Assembly: GCA_009991955.1 (NCBI GenBank)
Contig: JAACWS010000013.1
Span: 27,836-91,835 of the forward strand
Direction: 5' to 3'
DNA length: 64,000 nt
From: Spirochaetales bacterium
GTDB lineage: Bacteria; Spirochaetota; Spirochaetia; DSM-27196; Salinispiraceae
The notes beneath the pieces were generated by a model. It worked only from the letters and a program-made list of their open reading frames with translations, did no database searches and had not been told where the DNA came from. Positions 26,568-34,708 of this stretch are shown in pieces. Positions within the stretch are counted from its first letter, which is position 1. Every line of letters begins with the position of its first letter. The translations under genes were made by a program, and so were the position numbers.

Positions 26568-28031
26568 CTAGGAATTACTCCTACCGCTGGAAAAAAGCCG
26601 GTCAATTCGCCCCTTATCGAGTTTAATAGAGAGGTTTTTTTCCTGGGTAGGGAGCACCAAACCTAGTTTGCCGTCCTTCGGGCGACGTAAATATTTGACC
26701 TGGGTATAGTAAAGATCGGCCGAGCCATTGTTTCGGGCTTTGGAATAGAAGAGTGCCAAAGTACCAGCATCTAAAAGCACCTCGAGGGGAATCGATTTCC
26801 CCTTTTGGGTTCGAATAAAGACGTATCCGCCTGGATAGTCCCGAGTATGGAACCACAGATCGTTCCCCCGGGTAACCCGTCGTAAGAGATAGTCGTTTTC
26901 TTTCGCCGTTCTTCCAACGAGGAAGGTAAAGCCACCGCTGGAAAAAACAAGTCCTGGGGTTTCTGTATCGGTCTTATTTTCTTTTCCGGTGGGAATACTC
27001 AGCCTCTGGGAAACCCGGGCATACATTTCGGAAAGCCTAGGGAGGTCACAATTTTCTTCTACTTCGAGGAGGTTGTATTGGACTTCTTCAAGCTGACGTC
27101 GGAGATTTTCCCGTTCTTCGTTCATGCGTTCCCGCCCATTTCGGGCCCGCTTAGCCAGGTGAAAGTATCGTTCTGCGTTTTCTTGTACCGTTCGGCGGGG
27201 ATCAAGGGGTATATGTACCGTGGTTCCTGGATTCCACCAGTCCTCGACCTCTACCTCCTCTCCTCGAAGGGGTAGATTTTTCGCCTGGTTTTTGAGGAGT
27301 TCGCCCCATAGCTGGTGTTTTTCTTCTTCATCGTATTCTGCTTCTCTAGAGAGAAGGCCACGAAGGCGACCTTCCAGAGCATTCTCCCTGGCTCCGAGCA
27401 AACGAAAGACCCGCTCTTTGAGGTCCGAATACTCTTGTTCCTGCTCTTTGTTTCTGTACCAGCTATCGAGACAGGAGTTGAAACTCCTATTTCTTTCTTT
27501 TATGGGCACAGTCGTTTCGAGTAGTTCTTGCCTAAGAGGAAATTTCTCATAAACTGCCGTTGGATTTTGGTCCGAGGGAAGAGAGAAAGTTCCACCAGAG
27601 ACCTCGAGTTTTCCCGGTCTGCGGTATTGGGTGTCTAAGATCTGGTACGATTCGTCGGTCACCAGAAAATTCGATGCTCCTCCCCAAAGGCGGACGATGC
27701 ATCGGGTTACTTCTTCTCCTCGATGAACTGTAAGTTCCACAATACGGTCTCCGAGCACTTGTTTAACCGAAACTATTTTTCCGCCTTTTAGTCGAGAACG
27801 AAGGAACTCTGCAAACCTCTGGGTTTTTTTTGGTTTTTTTGGCCCCTGCCAAGTCTGGTGAATCCTGGACAGCCCAGGGGAGAGGCAAATTCTCAACCAG
27901 AAAGTTTCTCCTGGTCGGTGTAACTGGAAGAAGAGGTTTGGATAGTCCGGTTGCACAACTTGTTGAATGAGAGAACCGGTCAAGGGCAATTCCTCAAGGA
28001 TCTTGGTGAGTTCGACCGCTCGAATACTCAT
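26568..28031 (-). CDS. rqcH: NFACT-family protein RqcH (Rqc2 homologue)
   Basis: Binds the large ribosomal subunit in rescue of stalled peptides and in other bacteria directs C-terminal alanine tailing. The product is 487 residues, somewhat shorter than the usual 550-570. The NFACT-N domain shows D-R-I-V-E-L-T-V and L-W-G-G-A-S-N-F-L-V-T-D. The middle is a long coiled coil rich in E/R (residues about 270-330). The C-terminal NFACT-R domain has N-D-Y-L-L-R-R-V-T-R-G-N-D-L-W-F-H-T-R-D. The start is ATG 28031 (M-S-I-R-A-V-E-L), which overlaps the folC stop as ATGA; the frame opens at GTG 28043. It is the third gene of a likely hisD-folC-rqcH transcript. Confidence 0.88.
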   Translation of the reverse strand: MSIRAVELTKILEELPLTGSLIQQVVQPDYPNLFFQLHRPGETFWLRICLSPGLSRIHQTWQGPKKPKKTQRFAEFLRSRLKGGKIVSVKQVLGDRIVELTVHRGEEVTRCIVRLWGGASNFLVTDESYQILDTQYRRPGKLEVSGGTFSLPSDQNPTAVYEKFPLRQELLETTVPIKERNRSFNSCLDSWYRNKEQEQEYSDLKERVFRLLGARENALEGRLRGLLSREAEYDEEEKHQLWGELLKNQAKNLPLRGEEVEVEDWWNPGTTVHIPLDPRRTVQENAERYFHLAKRARNGRERMNEERENLRRQLEEVQYNLLEVEENCDLPRLSEMYARVSQRLSIPTGKENKTDTETPGLVFSSGGFTFLVGRTAKENDYLLRRVTRGNDLWFHTRDYPGGYVFIRTQKGKSIPLEVLLDAGTLALFYSKARNNGSADLYYTQVKYLRRPKDGKLGLVLPTQEKNLSIKLDKGRIDRLFSSGRSNS

Positions 28032-29353
28032 TTCAATAGCCACCGTGATGCTTCACCGAGAAGGTAAAAGGAACCGGAAATGACGAGAGGGCAGTCCTTT
28101 TCTTTACGACTTTGCAGGCCCTTTTCAATCGCTTGAATCGTGTCAAGCTCCAAGTATACTGCAGGTGAACCTACAAAGAGCTCTTGGGCCCGAGCGGCGA
28201 GGGATGGGGGATTGCTGACCTTAAAAGTACCTGGGGTAGTAATCCAGATTTCCCGGGCCCTTGAACCTAGGGTCCGTAGAATACCCTCGGAATTCTTTCC
28301 TTCTACGATTCCCAGCACCAAGACGAATCCCCCCGGGGTCAGGGATCTAAGATTTTCTACTAATAATCTGGCTGACTCTTCGGTATGGGCTCCGTCGAGG
28401 ATGATAGGTGCCCGAGTATCGGGCAAAAAACGGACTTCCATTCGCCCGGGAATTCTGCATTCTGCGAGGGCTCGAAACCATCGGTATTTTTCCGAAGGAC
28501 CAAAGAGAAAATCGAGGATCCGGGCGGAAAAGATTGTATTGAACAGGTGGATTTTTCCCGGCACTACCGATTCCCATGTTTCTCCTTCAAAGTTCGTGGT
28601 ACTACCTTCCCAGGTGAGAGAGACTTCCTGCGAAAGGTGATTCACCCCGAATTGTTCTGCATTTTTTCCCAGGGGAAAGGTCAGCCGGCAACCTTTCTCG
28701 GCACTTACCGTTTCGAGAACTATCAAAGCTTCGGGATTCTGAGGAAACGAGAACACCGGAACCCCGGATTTAATAATACCGGCTTTTTCTTTGGCTATAT
28801 GGGTCATTGTCGGGCCAAGGATATCGGTATGCTCTAATTCGAGGGTTGTTACTATGCTCGCTTCGGGGATTACTAAATTTGTCGCATCCAGACGGCCGCC
28901 CAACCCTACTTCTATTACCGCCAGGTCACAATTTTCATCCCGAAATAGGAGAAAAGCCAAGAGAGTCAAGAGTTCAAAGGTAGTCGGCTCTCCTTCGAAG
29001 GCCTTGGGTGTCCTTGCCAAGGTATTTCGAAGATATTGAATTTTCTCGATATAGATAGCCTCGGGAAAAAAGTCACCCCCAAGGGTAATTCGTTCCCGAT
29101 AGTCAACGATGTGGGGAGAACGATACAGGCCAACCTTCTTTCCAAGAGCACCAATTCCCCGGGCCAAGAGGGTTGCGACCGATCCCTTGCCTTTGGATCC
29201 AGCGATGTGAATCATTGGAAGAGCCCGGTGGGGATTTTCGAACAGCCCGAGAAGTTTTTCCATTCGATCCAGTCGATACTCTCTCGAGTCTACTGGCCGA
29301 CGTTCAAAATTAGTAAAACCTTCGATCCATCGAAATTCTTCTTCAACACCCAT
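28028..29353 (-). CDS. folC: folylpolyglutamate/dihydrofolate synthase
   Basis: Adds L-glutamate to folates with ATP; the family is related to Mur ligases. The product is 441 residues. The P-loop is I-A-G-S-K-G-K-G-S-V-A-T near residue 50, followed by L-Y-R-S-P-H-I-V-D-Y-R-E-R-I, E-V-G-L-G-G-R-L-D-A-T-N, the E-H-T-D-I-L-G metal segment and L-D-G-A-H-T-E-E-S-A-R near residue 330. It starts 16 bp after hisD and overlaps rqcH by 4 bp. No good Shine-Dalgarno precedes ATG 29353, so translation may be coupled to hisD. With purU this is the second folate-related gene in the window, at a separate locus. Confidence 0.93.
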   Translation of the reverse strand: MGVEEEFRWIEGFTNFERRPVDSREYRLDRMEKLLGLFENPHRALPMIHIAGSKGKGSVATLLARGIGALGKKVGLYRSPHIVDYRERITLGGDFFPEAIYIEKIQYLRNTLARTPKAFEGEPTTFELLTLLAFLLFRDENCDLAVIEVGLGGRLDATNLVIPEASIVTTLELEHTDILGPTMTHIAKEKAGIIKSGVPVFSFPQNPEALIVLETVSAEKGCRLTFPLGKNAEQFGVNHLSQEVSLTWEGSTTNFEGETWESVVPGKIHLFNTIFSARILDFLFGPSEKYRWFRALAECRIPGRMEVRFLPDTRAPIILDGAHTEESARLLVENLRSLTPGGFVLVLGIVEGKNSEGILRTLGSRAREIWITTPGTFKVSNPPSLAARAQELFVGSPAVYLELDTIQAIEKGLQSRKEKDCPLVISGSFYLLGEASRWLLK

Positions 29354-29369
29354 GGTGTGCCGACCCGGC

Positions 29370-30671
29370 CTATCGGTCTTTCAAGGCCGCAGCGTGGCGA
29401 GGAAACCCTTCGTATTCGGAGAGGGCAATGACGTGATCCTTGAGTCCCTTGTAACCCTCGGGGGTTACCTGTACTACGCTGGAGTAGGTTAGAAAGTCCC
29501 GCACCGAGACACCGGACCAGGTTTTTGCGTACCCACCGGTAGGTAAGACCGCATTTGCCCCGGTTAAATAGTTGGCTGCCGAGAAGGGGAGAGATGAACC
29601 CAAAAGAATTTCCCCCGCGTGGGCGACAAGCCCCAAGGAGTCCCAAGGTGAGGCGGTTTGGATAGAAAGGTGTTCGGGGGCATAGGTATTTATTACTTCC
29701 CCACAGGCCCGAGGCGAGTCGGTAAGAATTATTCCGCCATACCCCTGGGCTGAGAACACCTGGGTCAAGAACTCCTTTCGGGGCTCGGGGGTCTGGCGGA
29801 TCATATCGGGCAGCAGTTCCTGAACCCTTTTTCCCAATTCCGCGCAGTCGGTGACCAAGAGGGCAGAGGAGTCGGCGCCATGCTCGGCTTCGATGAGCAG
29901 GTCTAAACAGATCTGCCGGGGATTTGCGGTACAGTCGGCCCAAAGAATAGACTCACTAGGACCTGCAGGAAGGCCGGGATCGAGACGGCCAGCCAGAAGT
30001 CGTTTTGCAGCGGTTACATACTGGCTCCCGGGTCCTACGACCTTCAAAACCCGGGGAATCGACTCGGTTCCGTAGGCGAGGGCGGCGATACCCTGGGCTC
30101 CACCAACTCGAAATACATCGCGTACGCCAATTTTATCTGCAGCGTAGAGGCATGCAGGGTCGAGTGATCCACCCGGGCCCGGGGGAGTAAGGACCACAAT
30201 CGTCTTTACCCCGGCCAATTTGGCAGGTATTGCCAGCATGTAGAGCATAGAAGGAAAAGACCCCCTTCCTCGGGGCACGTACAGACCAACAGAATCTATA
30301 GCCCTTGCCCGCTCACCGGCCAAAATGCCCGGACGAATTTCGTGAAAATCCATAGATCGGGGAACCTGGGACTCATGGAATCGGGTGACATTTTCTATAG
30401 CATAATCGAGGGCGGCCATGACCTTCGGATCCAAAATCCGCCGGGCTTCGTCGAATTCTTCATCCTTGGCCCTTAGGGGGATGTTGTCGAGATCGACCGA
30501 ATCAAAACGGCCAGTGAATTCTCGAAGTGCCCGGTCACCGGACTCTTTTACCTCTCGAATAATGGTAGCCACCGACTCCTGAACCAACGATATGTCGGTT
30601 TCTGATCGGCTAAGAATACGGTCTTTATCTGCCCGGGCTATTAAGGACCAGTGGTAGGATGGTATAGTCAT
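29370..30671 (-). CDS. hisD: histidinol dehydrogenase
   Basis: Catalyses the last two steps of histidine synthesis, histidinol to histidine, with NAD+ and zinc. The product is 433 residues. Diagnostic blocks: Y-V-P-R-G-R-G-S-F-P-S-M-L-Y-M-L, G-G-A-Q-G-I-A-A-L-A-Y-G-T, the metal/substrate region G-P-S-E-S-I-L-W-A, A-E-H-G-A-D-S-S-A, the E-H-L-S segment, and the final E-Y-E-G-F-P-R-H. No other his gene is near. A -10-like GATACT ends 8 nt before ATG 30671, but the -35 is poor; no Shine-Dalgarno is visible. It heads a likely hisD-folC-rqcH transcript. Confidence 0.95.
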   Translation of the reverse strand: MTIPSYHWSLIARADKDRILSRSETDISLVQESVATIIREVKESGDRALREFTGRFDSVDLDNIPLRAKDEEFDEARRILDPKVMAALDYAIENVTRFHESQVPRSMDFHEIRPGILAGERARAIDSVGLYVPRGRGSFPSMLYMLAIPAKLAGVKTIVVLTPPGPGGSLDPACLYAADKIGVRDVFRVGGAQGIAALAYGTESIPRVLKVVGPGSQYVTAAKRLLAGRLDPGLPAGPSESILWADCTANPRQICLDLLIEAEHGADSSALLVTDCAELGKRVQELLPDMIRQTPEPRKEFLTQVFSAQGYGGIILTDSPRACGEVINTYAPEHLSIQTASPWDSLGLVAHAGEILLGSSLPFSAANYLTGANAVLPTGGYAKTWSGVSVRDFLTYSSVVQVTPEGYKGLKDHVIALSEYEGFPRHAAALKDR

Positions 30672-30741
30672 AGAACAACAGTATCATGAATGGGGATTTT
30701 CGGTCCACGTTTGGGCCTGTTCAGCACTCAGATCAGAATTC

Positions 30742-30770
30742 TTGAATCCCATTCAGAAATACGATATAGT
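30742..30770 (+). promoter_or_regulatory. fabV promoter
   Basis: TTGAAT (30742-30747), 17-bp spacer, TATAGT (30765-30770). The expected start near 30777 leaves a leader of roughly 125 nt before the fabV GTG, unlike the leaderless promoters elsewhere in the window. Confidence 0.6.
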
Positions 30771-30810
30771 TGGGTAGGGAACCTCTACAATCTAGTTTTC
30801 GGGCCTTGAT

Positions 30811-30831
30811 GGTCATTGCACCGCAATGACT
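30811..30831 (+). promoter_or_regulatory. palindrome in the fabV leader, shared with 41282-41302
   Basis: GTCATTGC-ACC-GCAATGAC forms a perfect 8-bp dyad with a 3-nt centre. A copy identical at 18 of 21 bases lies upstream of the DUF115 pair. It could be an operator for a dimeric regulator or an RNA hairpin. A second possible stem, GGGCCT with AGGCCC, follows just upstream of the ribosome site. Confidence 0.5.
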
Positions 30832-30902
30832 TAAGAGCGCGGGCCTATTTGGAACAAAGGTTTTTAGAGGCCCCCGGAGAAAAAACGAACGAGGAGGGAA
30901 TC

Positions 30903-32078
30903 GTGGTAATAAAACCAATGATCCGCAGTAACATTTGTATGAACGCTCACCCAGTCGGGTGCGAAAAAGAAGTCCAAGACCAAATAGTCTACCTTAAGAA
31001 ACAACCAAAACTCATCAATGGACCCAAGAAGGTTCTTATCATCGGTTCTTCAACGGGGTATGGATTGGCAAGCCGGATTAGCGTTGCCTATGGTTCGGGG
31101 GCCCAAACCCTAGGGGTGGCCTTCGAGCGCGAAGCCTCGGAAAAACGTACTGCTTCCATGGGATGGTATAACACTATCGCTTTTGAAGCCCAAGCAAAAG
31201 TCGATGGTTTGTACGCCGAAAGCATCAATGGTGACGCCTTTGGAAACGAAATCAAGGCCGAGACAGTAGCAAAACTAAAGGCCGATTTAGGTCAGGTAGA
31301 CCTGGTTGTCTACAGCTTGGCCAGTCCTGTTCGGACCGATCCGGCAACCGGAATTCAATATAAATCGGTTCTCAAGCCAATTGGTGAATCCTTCGAAGCA
31401 AAATCGATGAATCCCGAGACCGGAGAAATCAAAGAATTTAGCATTGAACCGGCTAGTGAAGATGAGGTAGTACACACGATAAAGGTTATGGGGGGCGAAG
31501 ATTGGAAACTTTGGATCCAGGCTCTGCTCAAAGCGGGTGTACTAGCGCCGGGAGCTAAAACCGTCGCCTACTCATATATAGGACCCGAGGTAACCCGAGC
31601 GGTCTACCGGGACGGAACTATTGGAAAGGCCAAAGAAGATCTGGAACATACCGCTGCCAGCCTTACCGCCCTCCTAAAACGGGTCGAGGGCCAGGCATTT
31701 GTCTCGGTTAATAAAGCCCTGGTTACCCGGGCGAGCGCTGTTATTCCAGTCGTACCTTTGTATCTCGCGCTTCTTTTTCAGGTGATGAAGAAAGAAGGCA
31801 TTCACGAAGGGTGTATCGAGCAAATGTACCGCCTCTTTTCTCAGAGACTTTATGCCGGAAAAACAGTTCCAACCGATGACCAAGGGAGAATTCGCCTCGA
31901 CGATTGGGAGCTTCGTGAGGATGTTCAGGCAAAAGTGAACAAACTGTGGACCCAGGTCAACAGTGCAAATATTGGTGAACTTGGTGATGTAGAAGGATAC
32001 CACGACGACTTCTTACGGATTCACGGATTTGGCCGCCCGGATATTGACTACGATGCTGAGGTAGATCCGATTCGATGA
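30903..32078 (+). CDS. fabV: trans-2-enoyl-CoA/enoyl-ACP reductase (FabV/TER)
   Basis: NADH-dependent reduction of trans-2-enoyl thioesters, either in fatty acid synthesis (FabV) or as crotonyl-CoA reductase (TER, as in Treponema denticola). The product is 391 residues, matching the roughly 397 of TER. N-terminal I-K-P-M-I-R-S-N-I-C-M-N-A-H-P, S-L-A-S-P-V-R-T-D-P, and V-M-G-G-E-D-W are near identical to that family. The catalytic Y-x8-K is Y235 and K244. Y-S-Y-I-G-P-E precedes it. The start is GTG 30903 with GAGGAGG 5 nt upstream; the ATG at 30816 lies in the leader. The stop overlaps rnz by 4 bp. Confidence 0.94.
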   Translation: MVIKPMIRSNICMNAHPVGCEKEVQDQIVYLKKQPKLINGPKKVLIIGSSTGYGLASRISVAYGSGAQTLGVAFEREASEKRTASMGWYNTIAFEAQAKVDGLYAESINGDAFGNEIKAETVAKLKADLGQVDLVVYSLASPVRTDPATGIQYKSVLKPIGESFEAKSMNPETGEIKEFSIEPASEDEVVHTIKVMGGEDWKLWIQALLKAGVLAPGAKTVAYSYIGPEVTRAVYRDGTIGKAKEDLEHTAASLTALLKRVEGQAFVSVNKALVTRASAVIPVVPLYLALLFQVMKKEGIHEGCIEQMYRLFSQRLYAGKTVPTDDQGRIRLDDWELREDVQAKVNKLWTQVNSANIGELGDVEGYHDDFLRIHGFGRPDIDYDAEVDPIR

Positions 32079-33013
32079 CCATGGAAGCGTTTATTCTGGG
32101 GTGTGGAGGTTCCATGCCCCTTCCTCATCGCCATCTGACGAGTCTCTTGCTCCGTCGGGATGGTAATTCTTTTCTTTTTGATTGTGGCGAGGGTACCCAG
32201 GTGTCCTTGCGGCGGCTCAATCTAAAGTGGAAAGGCATCCACGCAATTTTCATTAGCCATACCCACGCAGATCATATTACCGGACTACCGGGAATACTCA
32301 TGCTTTCTAGCCAAGTTGAACGGACCGAGCCCCTGTACCTTATTGGTCCCCCAAGACTTAAGGAGTACGTTGAGGCCTCGCGGAAAACCCTAGAGATGCA
32401 TATCAACTACCCGGTAATCGTTCAAGAAATTGAAGACCCAAGCCGGGTCCAGGTGGTGTTCGAGGGTGAGGGCTACAGGGTCCGATCCTTTCCCCTTGTT
32501 CATACCCGGGTGTGTGTAGGGTATACCTTCGAAGAAATTCCTCGCCCAGGACTTTTTTATCCCGAGTTGGCCGAAGAGGCTCAGGTACCACGGGGTCCAC
32601 TCTGGGGACTTCTTCAGAAGGGAGAAAGTGTTCAATTATCCGATGGTCGGGTCGTCCAACCATCCCAGGTAATGGGTGAACCCCGAAAGGGACGCAAGGT
32701 AAGTTATGTAACCGATACCCTGCCTTTGGAGTATATTTCTACCGAGGTTGCAAACTCAGACTACCTCTTCTGTGAAGGGATGTTTGACGACACCCAAGAA
32801 CAGACTGCAAAAGAAAAACGACATATGACCGCCCGGCAGGCAGGAATTCTCGCCCGTAAAGCTGGGGGTGTTAAAAACCTGGGACTCTTCCACTACTCAC
32901 CGAGGTATACCGATAGAGAACTCCTGGTTCTTCAAGAGGAAGCCCAACAAGAATTTCCCCAGGCCTTCCTTACAAAGGATCGTTTTTCATGCCCTATACC
33001 CTACGAGGAGTAG
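32075..33013 (+). CDS. rnz: ribonuclease Z
   Basis: tRNA 3' endonuclease of the metallo-beta-lactamase superfamily, 312 residues. The metal-binding motif is S-H-T-H-A-D-H-I-T-G-L-P-G near residue 65; L-F-D-C-G-E-G-T-Q precedes it, Y-V-T-D-T supplies the later aspartate, and H-M-T-A-R-Q-A-G with L-F-H-Y-S-P-R-Y completes the site. Neither tRNA gene here encodes CCA, so RNase Z processing followed by CCA addition is expected, which fits. The start is in the ATGA overlap with fabV. The next gene begins 4 bp after the stop. Confidence 0.95.
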   Translation: MTMEAFILGCGGSMPLPHRHLTSLLLRRDGNSFLFDCGEGTQVSLRRLNLKWKGIHAIFISHTHADHITGLPGILMLSSQVERTEPLYLIGPPRLKEYVEASRKTLEMHINYPVIVQEIEDPSRVQVVFEGEGYRVRSFPLVHTRVCVGYTFEEIPRPGLFYPELAEEAQVPRGPLWGLLQKGESVQLSDGRVVQPSQVMGEPRKGRKVSYVTDTLPLEYISTEVANSDYLFCEGMFDDTQEQTAKEKRHMTARQAGILARKAGGVKNLGLFHYSPRYTDRELLVLQEEAQQEFPQAFLTKDRFSCPIPYEE

Positions 33014-33016
33014 TTC

Positions 33017-33988
33017 ATGGTTACTTTTTCCCAGGTCACAAAAAACTACGGTTCGTCCCGAGGAATTCAAGATGTGAGTTTTTCCCTACCAACTGGTGAA
33101 CTCCTCGGACTTTTAGGTCCAAACGGTGCGGGAAAGACAACAATAATGAAACTTATAACCGGCTTCCATTATCCAGAGAAGGGAAGTATCAAAGTAGGCG
33201 AACTTGACCTTAGACTCAATAGTCGGGGTGTCAAGGCGCTCATCGGCTATTTGCCCGAGAACGTGCCACTTTATCAAGAAATGCGGGTACGAGAGTATCT
33301 CGAGTACCTCGGTGGTGTCCGGTTGCCGGGAAAGGACCTAAAGTCTGCGGTCATGCGAGCAGCAGAATTGACGGGACTAACCTCCGTTTTGTCTCGGCAA
33401 ATTGGCCATCTTTCGAAGGGCTACAAACAGCGGGTGGGTCTTGCCCAGGCAATCATTCATAAACCAAAATTACTCATCCTCGATGAACCCACCTCGGGGT
33501 TGGATCCGAATCAAATTTTAGAAATTAGAAAACTCATAAAAGAAATGGCTGGCGAGACGACTATTCTTTTTTCCACCCACATCCTTCAAGAGGTCGAGGC
33601 CTTGTGTTCCCAGGTAATGATTATTTCCGAAGGCTCCATGGTAGCCCAAGGAACTCCTGAGGCAATCGCTTCTCAACTTCAAGGGAAGGCGGTGATACGG
33701 CTTTCTTTGTTGCCCGACACCAAAATTGAACCAAAGAAGATAAAAGCCGATCTGGAACATTACCTACACCAAACGAGGGGTTCTTGGACGGTCGAGCAAC
33801 AAAGTCCCCGCACTCCGACATACCTTCTGACTGCTCCAGCAGATTTCGAGGAACAAGAGGCTATCGCCCTCCTGTCGCCGTGGATTTGGAAAGGAAAGAA
33901 AACTGTGCTTGAGCTTTCAAGTAAAGGAACGGGGATCGAAGATCTTTTCTCGGCCCTTACAAAATCTGGAGGAGAAAAGGCCCAATGA
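33017..33988 (+). CDS. gldA: ABC transporter ATP-binding protein, GldA-like
   Basis: Cytoplasmic ATPase of a GldAFG-type ABC-2 exporter, 323 residues. Walker A is G-P-N-G-A-G-K-T-T near residue 38, the signature is L-S-K-G-Y-K-Q-R-V-G-L-A, Walker B is L-L-I-L-D-E-P-T-S-G-L-D-P, and the H-loop is F-S-T-H-I-L. A C-terminal extension of about 100 residues after residue 220 is typical of GldA/CcmA/NosF-type proteins. The start ATG 33017 has GAGGAG 6 nt upstream. Next comes the permease (4-bp overlap), then GldG and a DUF4340 protein. The substrate is unknown. Confidence 0.85.
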   Translation: MVTFSQVTKNYGSSRGIQDVSFSLPTGELLGLLGPNGAGKTTIMKLITGFHYPEKGSIKVGELDLRLNSRGVKALIGYLPENVPLYQEMRVREYLEYLGGVRLPGKDLKSAVMRAAELTGLTSVLSRQIGHLSKGYKQRVGLAQAIIHKPKLLILDEPTSGLDPNQILEIRKLIKEMAGETTILFSTHILQEVEALCSQVMIISEGSMVAQGTPEAIASQLQGKAVIRLSLLPDTKIEPKKIKADLEHYLHQTRGSWTVEQQSPRTPTYLLTAPADFEEQEAIALLSPWIWKGKKTVLELSSKGTGIEDLFSALTKSGGEKAQ

Positions 33989-34704
33989 TATCCCTCTCGT
34001 TATTGAAGAAAGAACTACTTATTCATTTCACTTCCTCAAAAACCTACTTTGGGGGGGCGTTTTTTCTGGGCTTTACGGGGACCTGGTTTTTTGTAGTTCA
34101 TCAGTTCTTTGCCCAAAATAGTGCAAGTTTTAGGGCTTACTTCGATGTTTTCCCCCTCGTATTCCTCGTTCTCATTCCTGTTCTTACCATGGGAATTTGG
34201 GCGGAAGAAAAAAAACAAGGAACCTATGAACTTCTCCTTACCCTTCCCGTGGGTGAGTGGCAGTTAGTTGGGGCCAAGTTTCTTGCCCTAGTAATGGTAT
34301 TTGGGGTGATGTTGTTGGGTACGGTGCCTACGGTCATTTTGGTCCTTCCCTTTGGTGACTTTGATCGGGGAGTCATTATAACCCAGTATCTAGGGAGCTT
34401 TTTTCTTGGACTCGCGGAGCTGTCATTGGGGCAATATATGTCCAGTCGGTCACAAAACCAGATGACCGCCTTTCTATCGACCCTTGGCGTTCTTGTACTT
34501 TTTACCCTTCTCGATCGAATAGTTCTATCTCTTGGTTTTAATGGCCCGGGAGCGCAGTTTTTTCTCCAGGGTTCATTCACCTATCGCTACGGAAGCTTTG
34601 TTCGCGGAGTTATAGATACTCGGGATCTGGTATTTTTTGTGATTCTTACCTGGTCATTTCTCTTCTTGAATGGGCGTCAGCTTGTCCATGAGCGATGGAG
34701 GTAA
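33985..34704 (+). CDS. gldF: ABC-2 type permease, GldF-like
   Basis: A 239-residue inner-membrane protein with six hydrophobic segments, the permease of the GldA-like ATPase. The segment I-W-A-E-E-K-K-Q-G-T-Y-E-L-L-L-T-L-P-V near residue 73 is the conserved cytoplasmic loop of ABC-2 permeases that contacts the ATPase. K-K-E-L-L-I-H-F at the N-terminus followed by a Y-F-G-G helix is also typical. In Bacteroidetes GldF works in gliding; in spirochaetes and others the same cassette occurs in non-gliding cells, so the symbol is for family only. Confidence 0.82.
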   Translation: MISLSLLKKELLIHFTSSKTYFGGAFFLGFTGTWFFVVHQFFAQNSASFRAYFDVFPLVFLVLIPVLTMGIWAEEKKQGTYELLLTLPVGEWQLVGAKFLALVMVFGVMLLGTVPTVILVLPFGDFDRGVIITQYLGSFFLGLAELSLGQYMSSRSQNQMTAFLSTLGVLVLFTLLDRIVLSLGFNGPGAQFFLQGSFTYRYGSFVRGVIDTRDLVFFVILTWSFLFLNGRQLVHERWR

Positions 34705-34708
34705 GTTC

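Noticed and set aside
30777..30902. Known riboswitch in the fabV leader
   Set aside because: The stems do not match the consensus of any riboswitch class I know; recorded as a structured leader instead.
34224..34580. Basic reverse-strand frame inside the GldF-like gene
   Set aside because: A shadow frame with arginine-rich random composition and no ribosome site; the forward gene is a clear ABC-2 permease.
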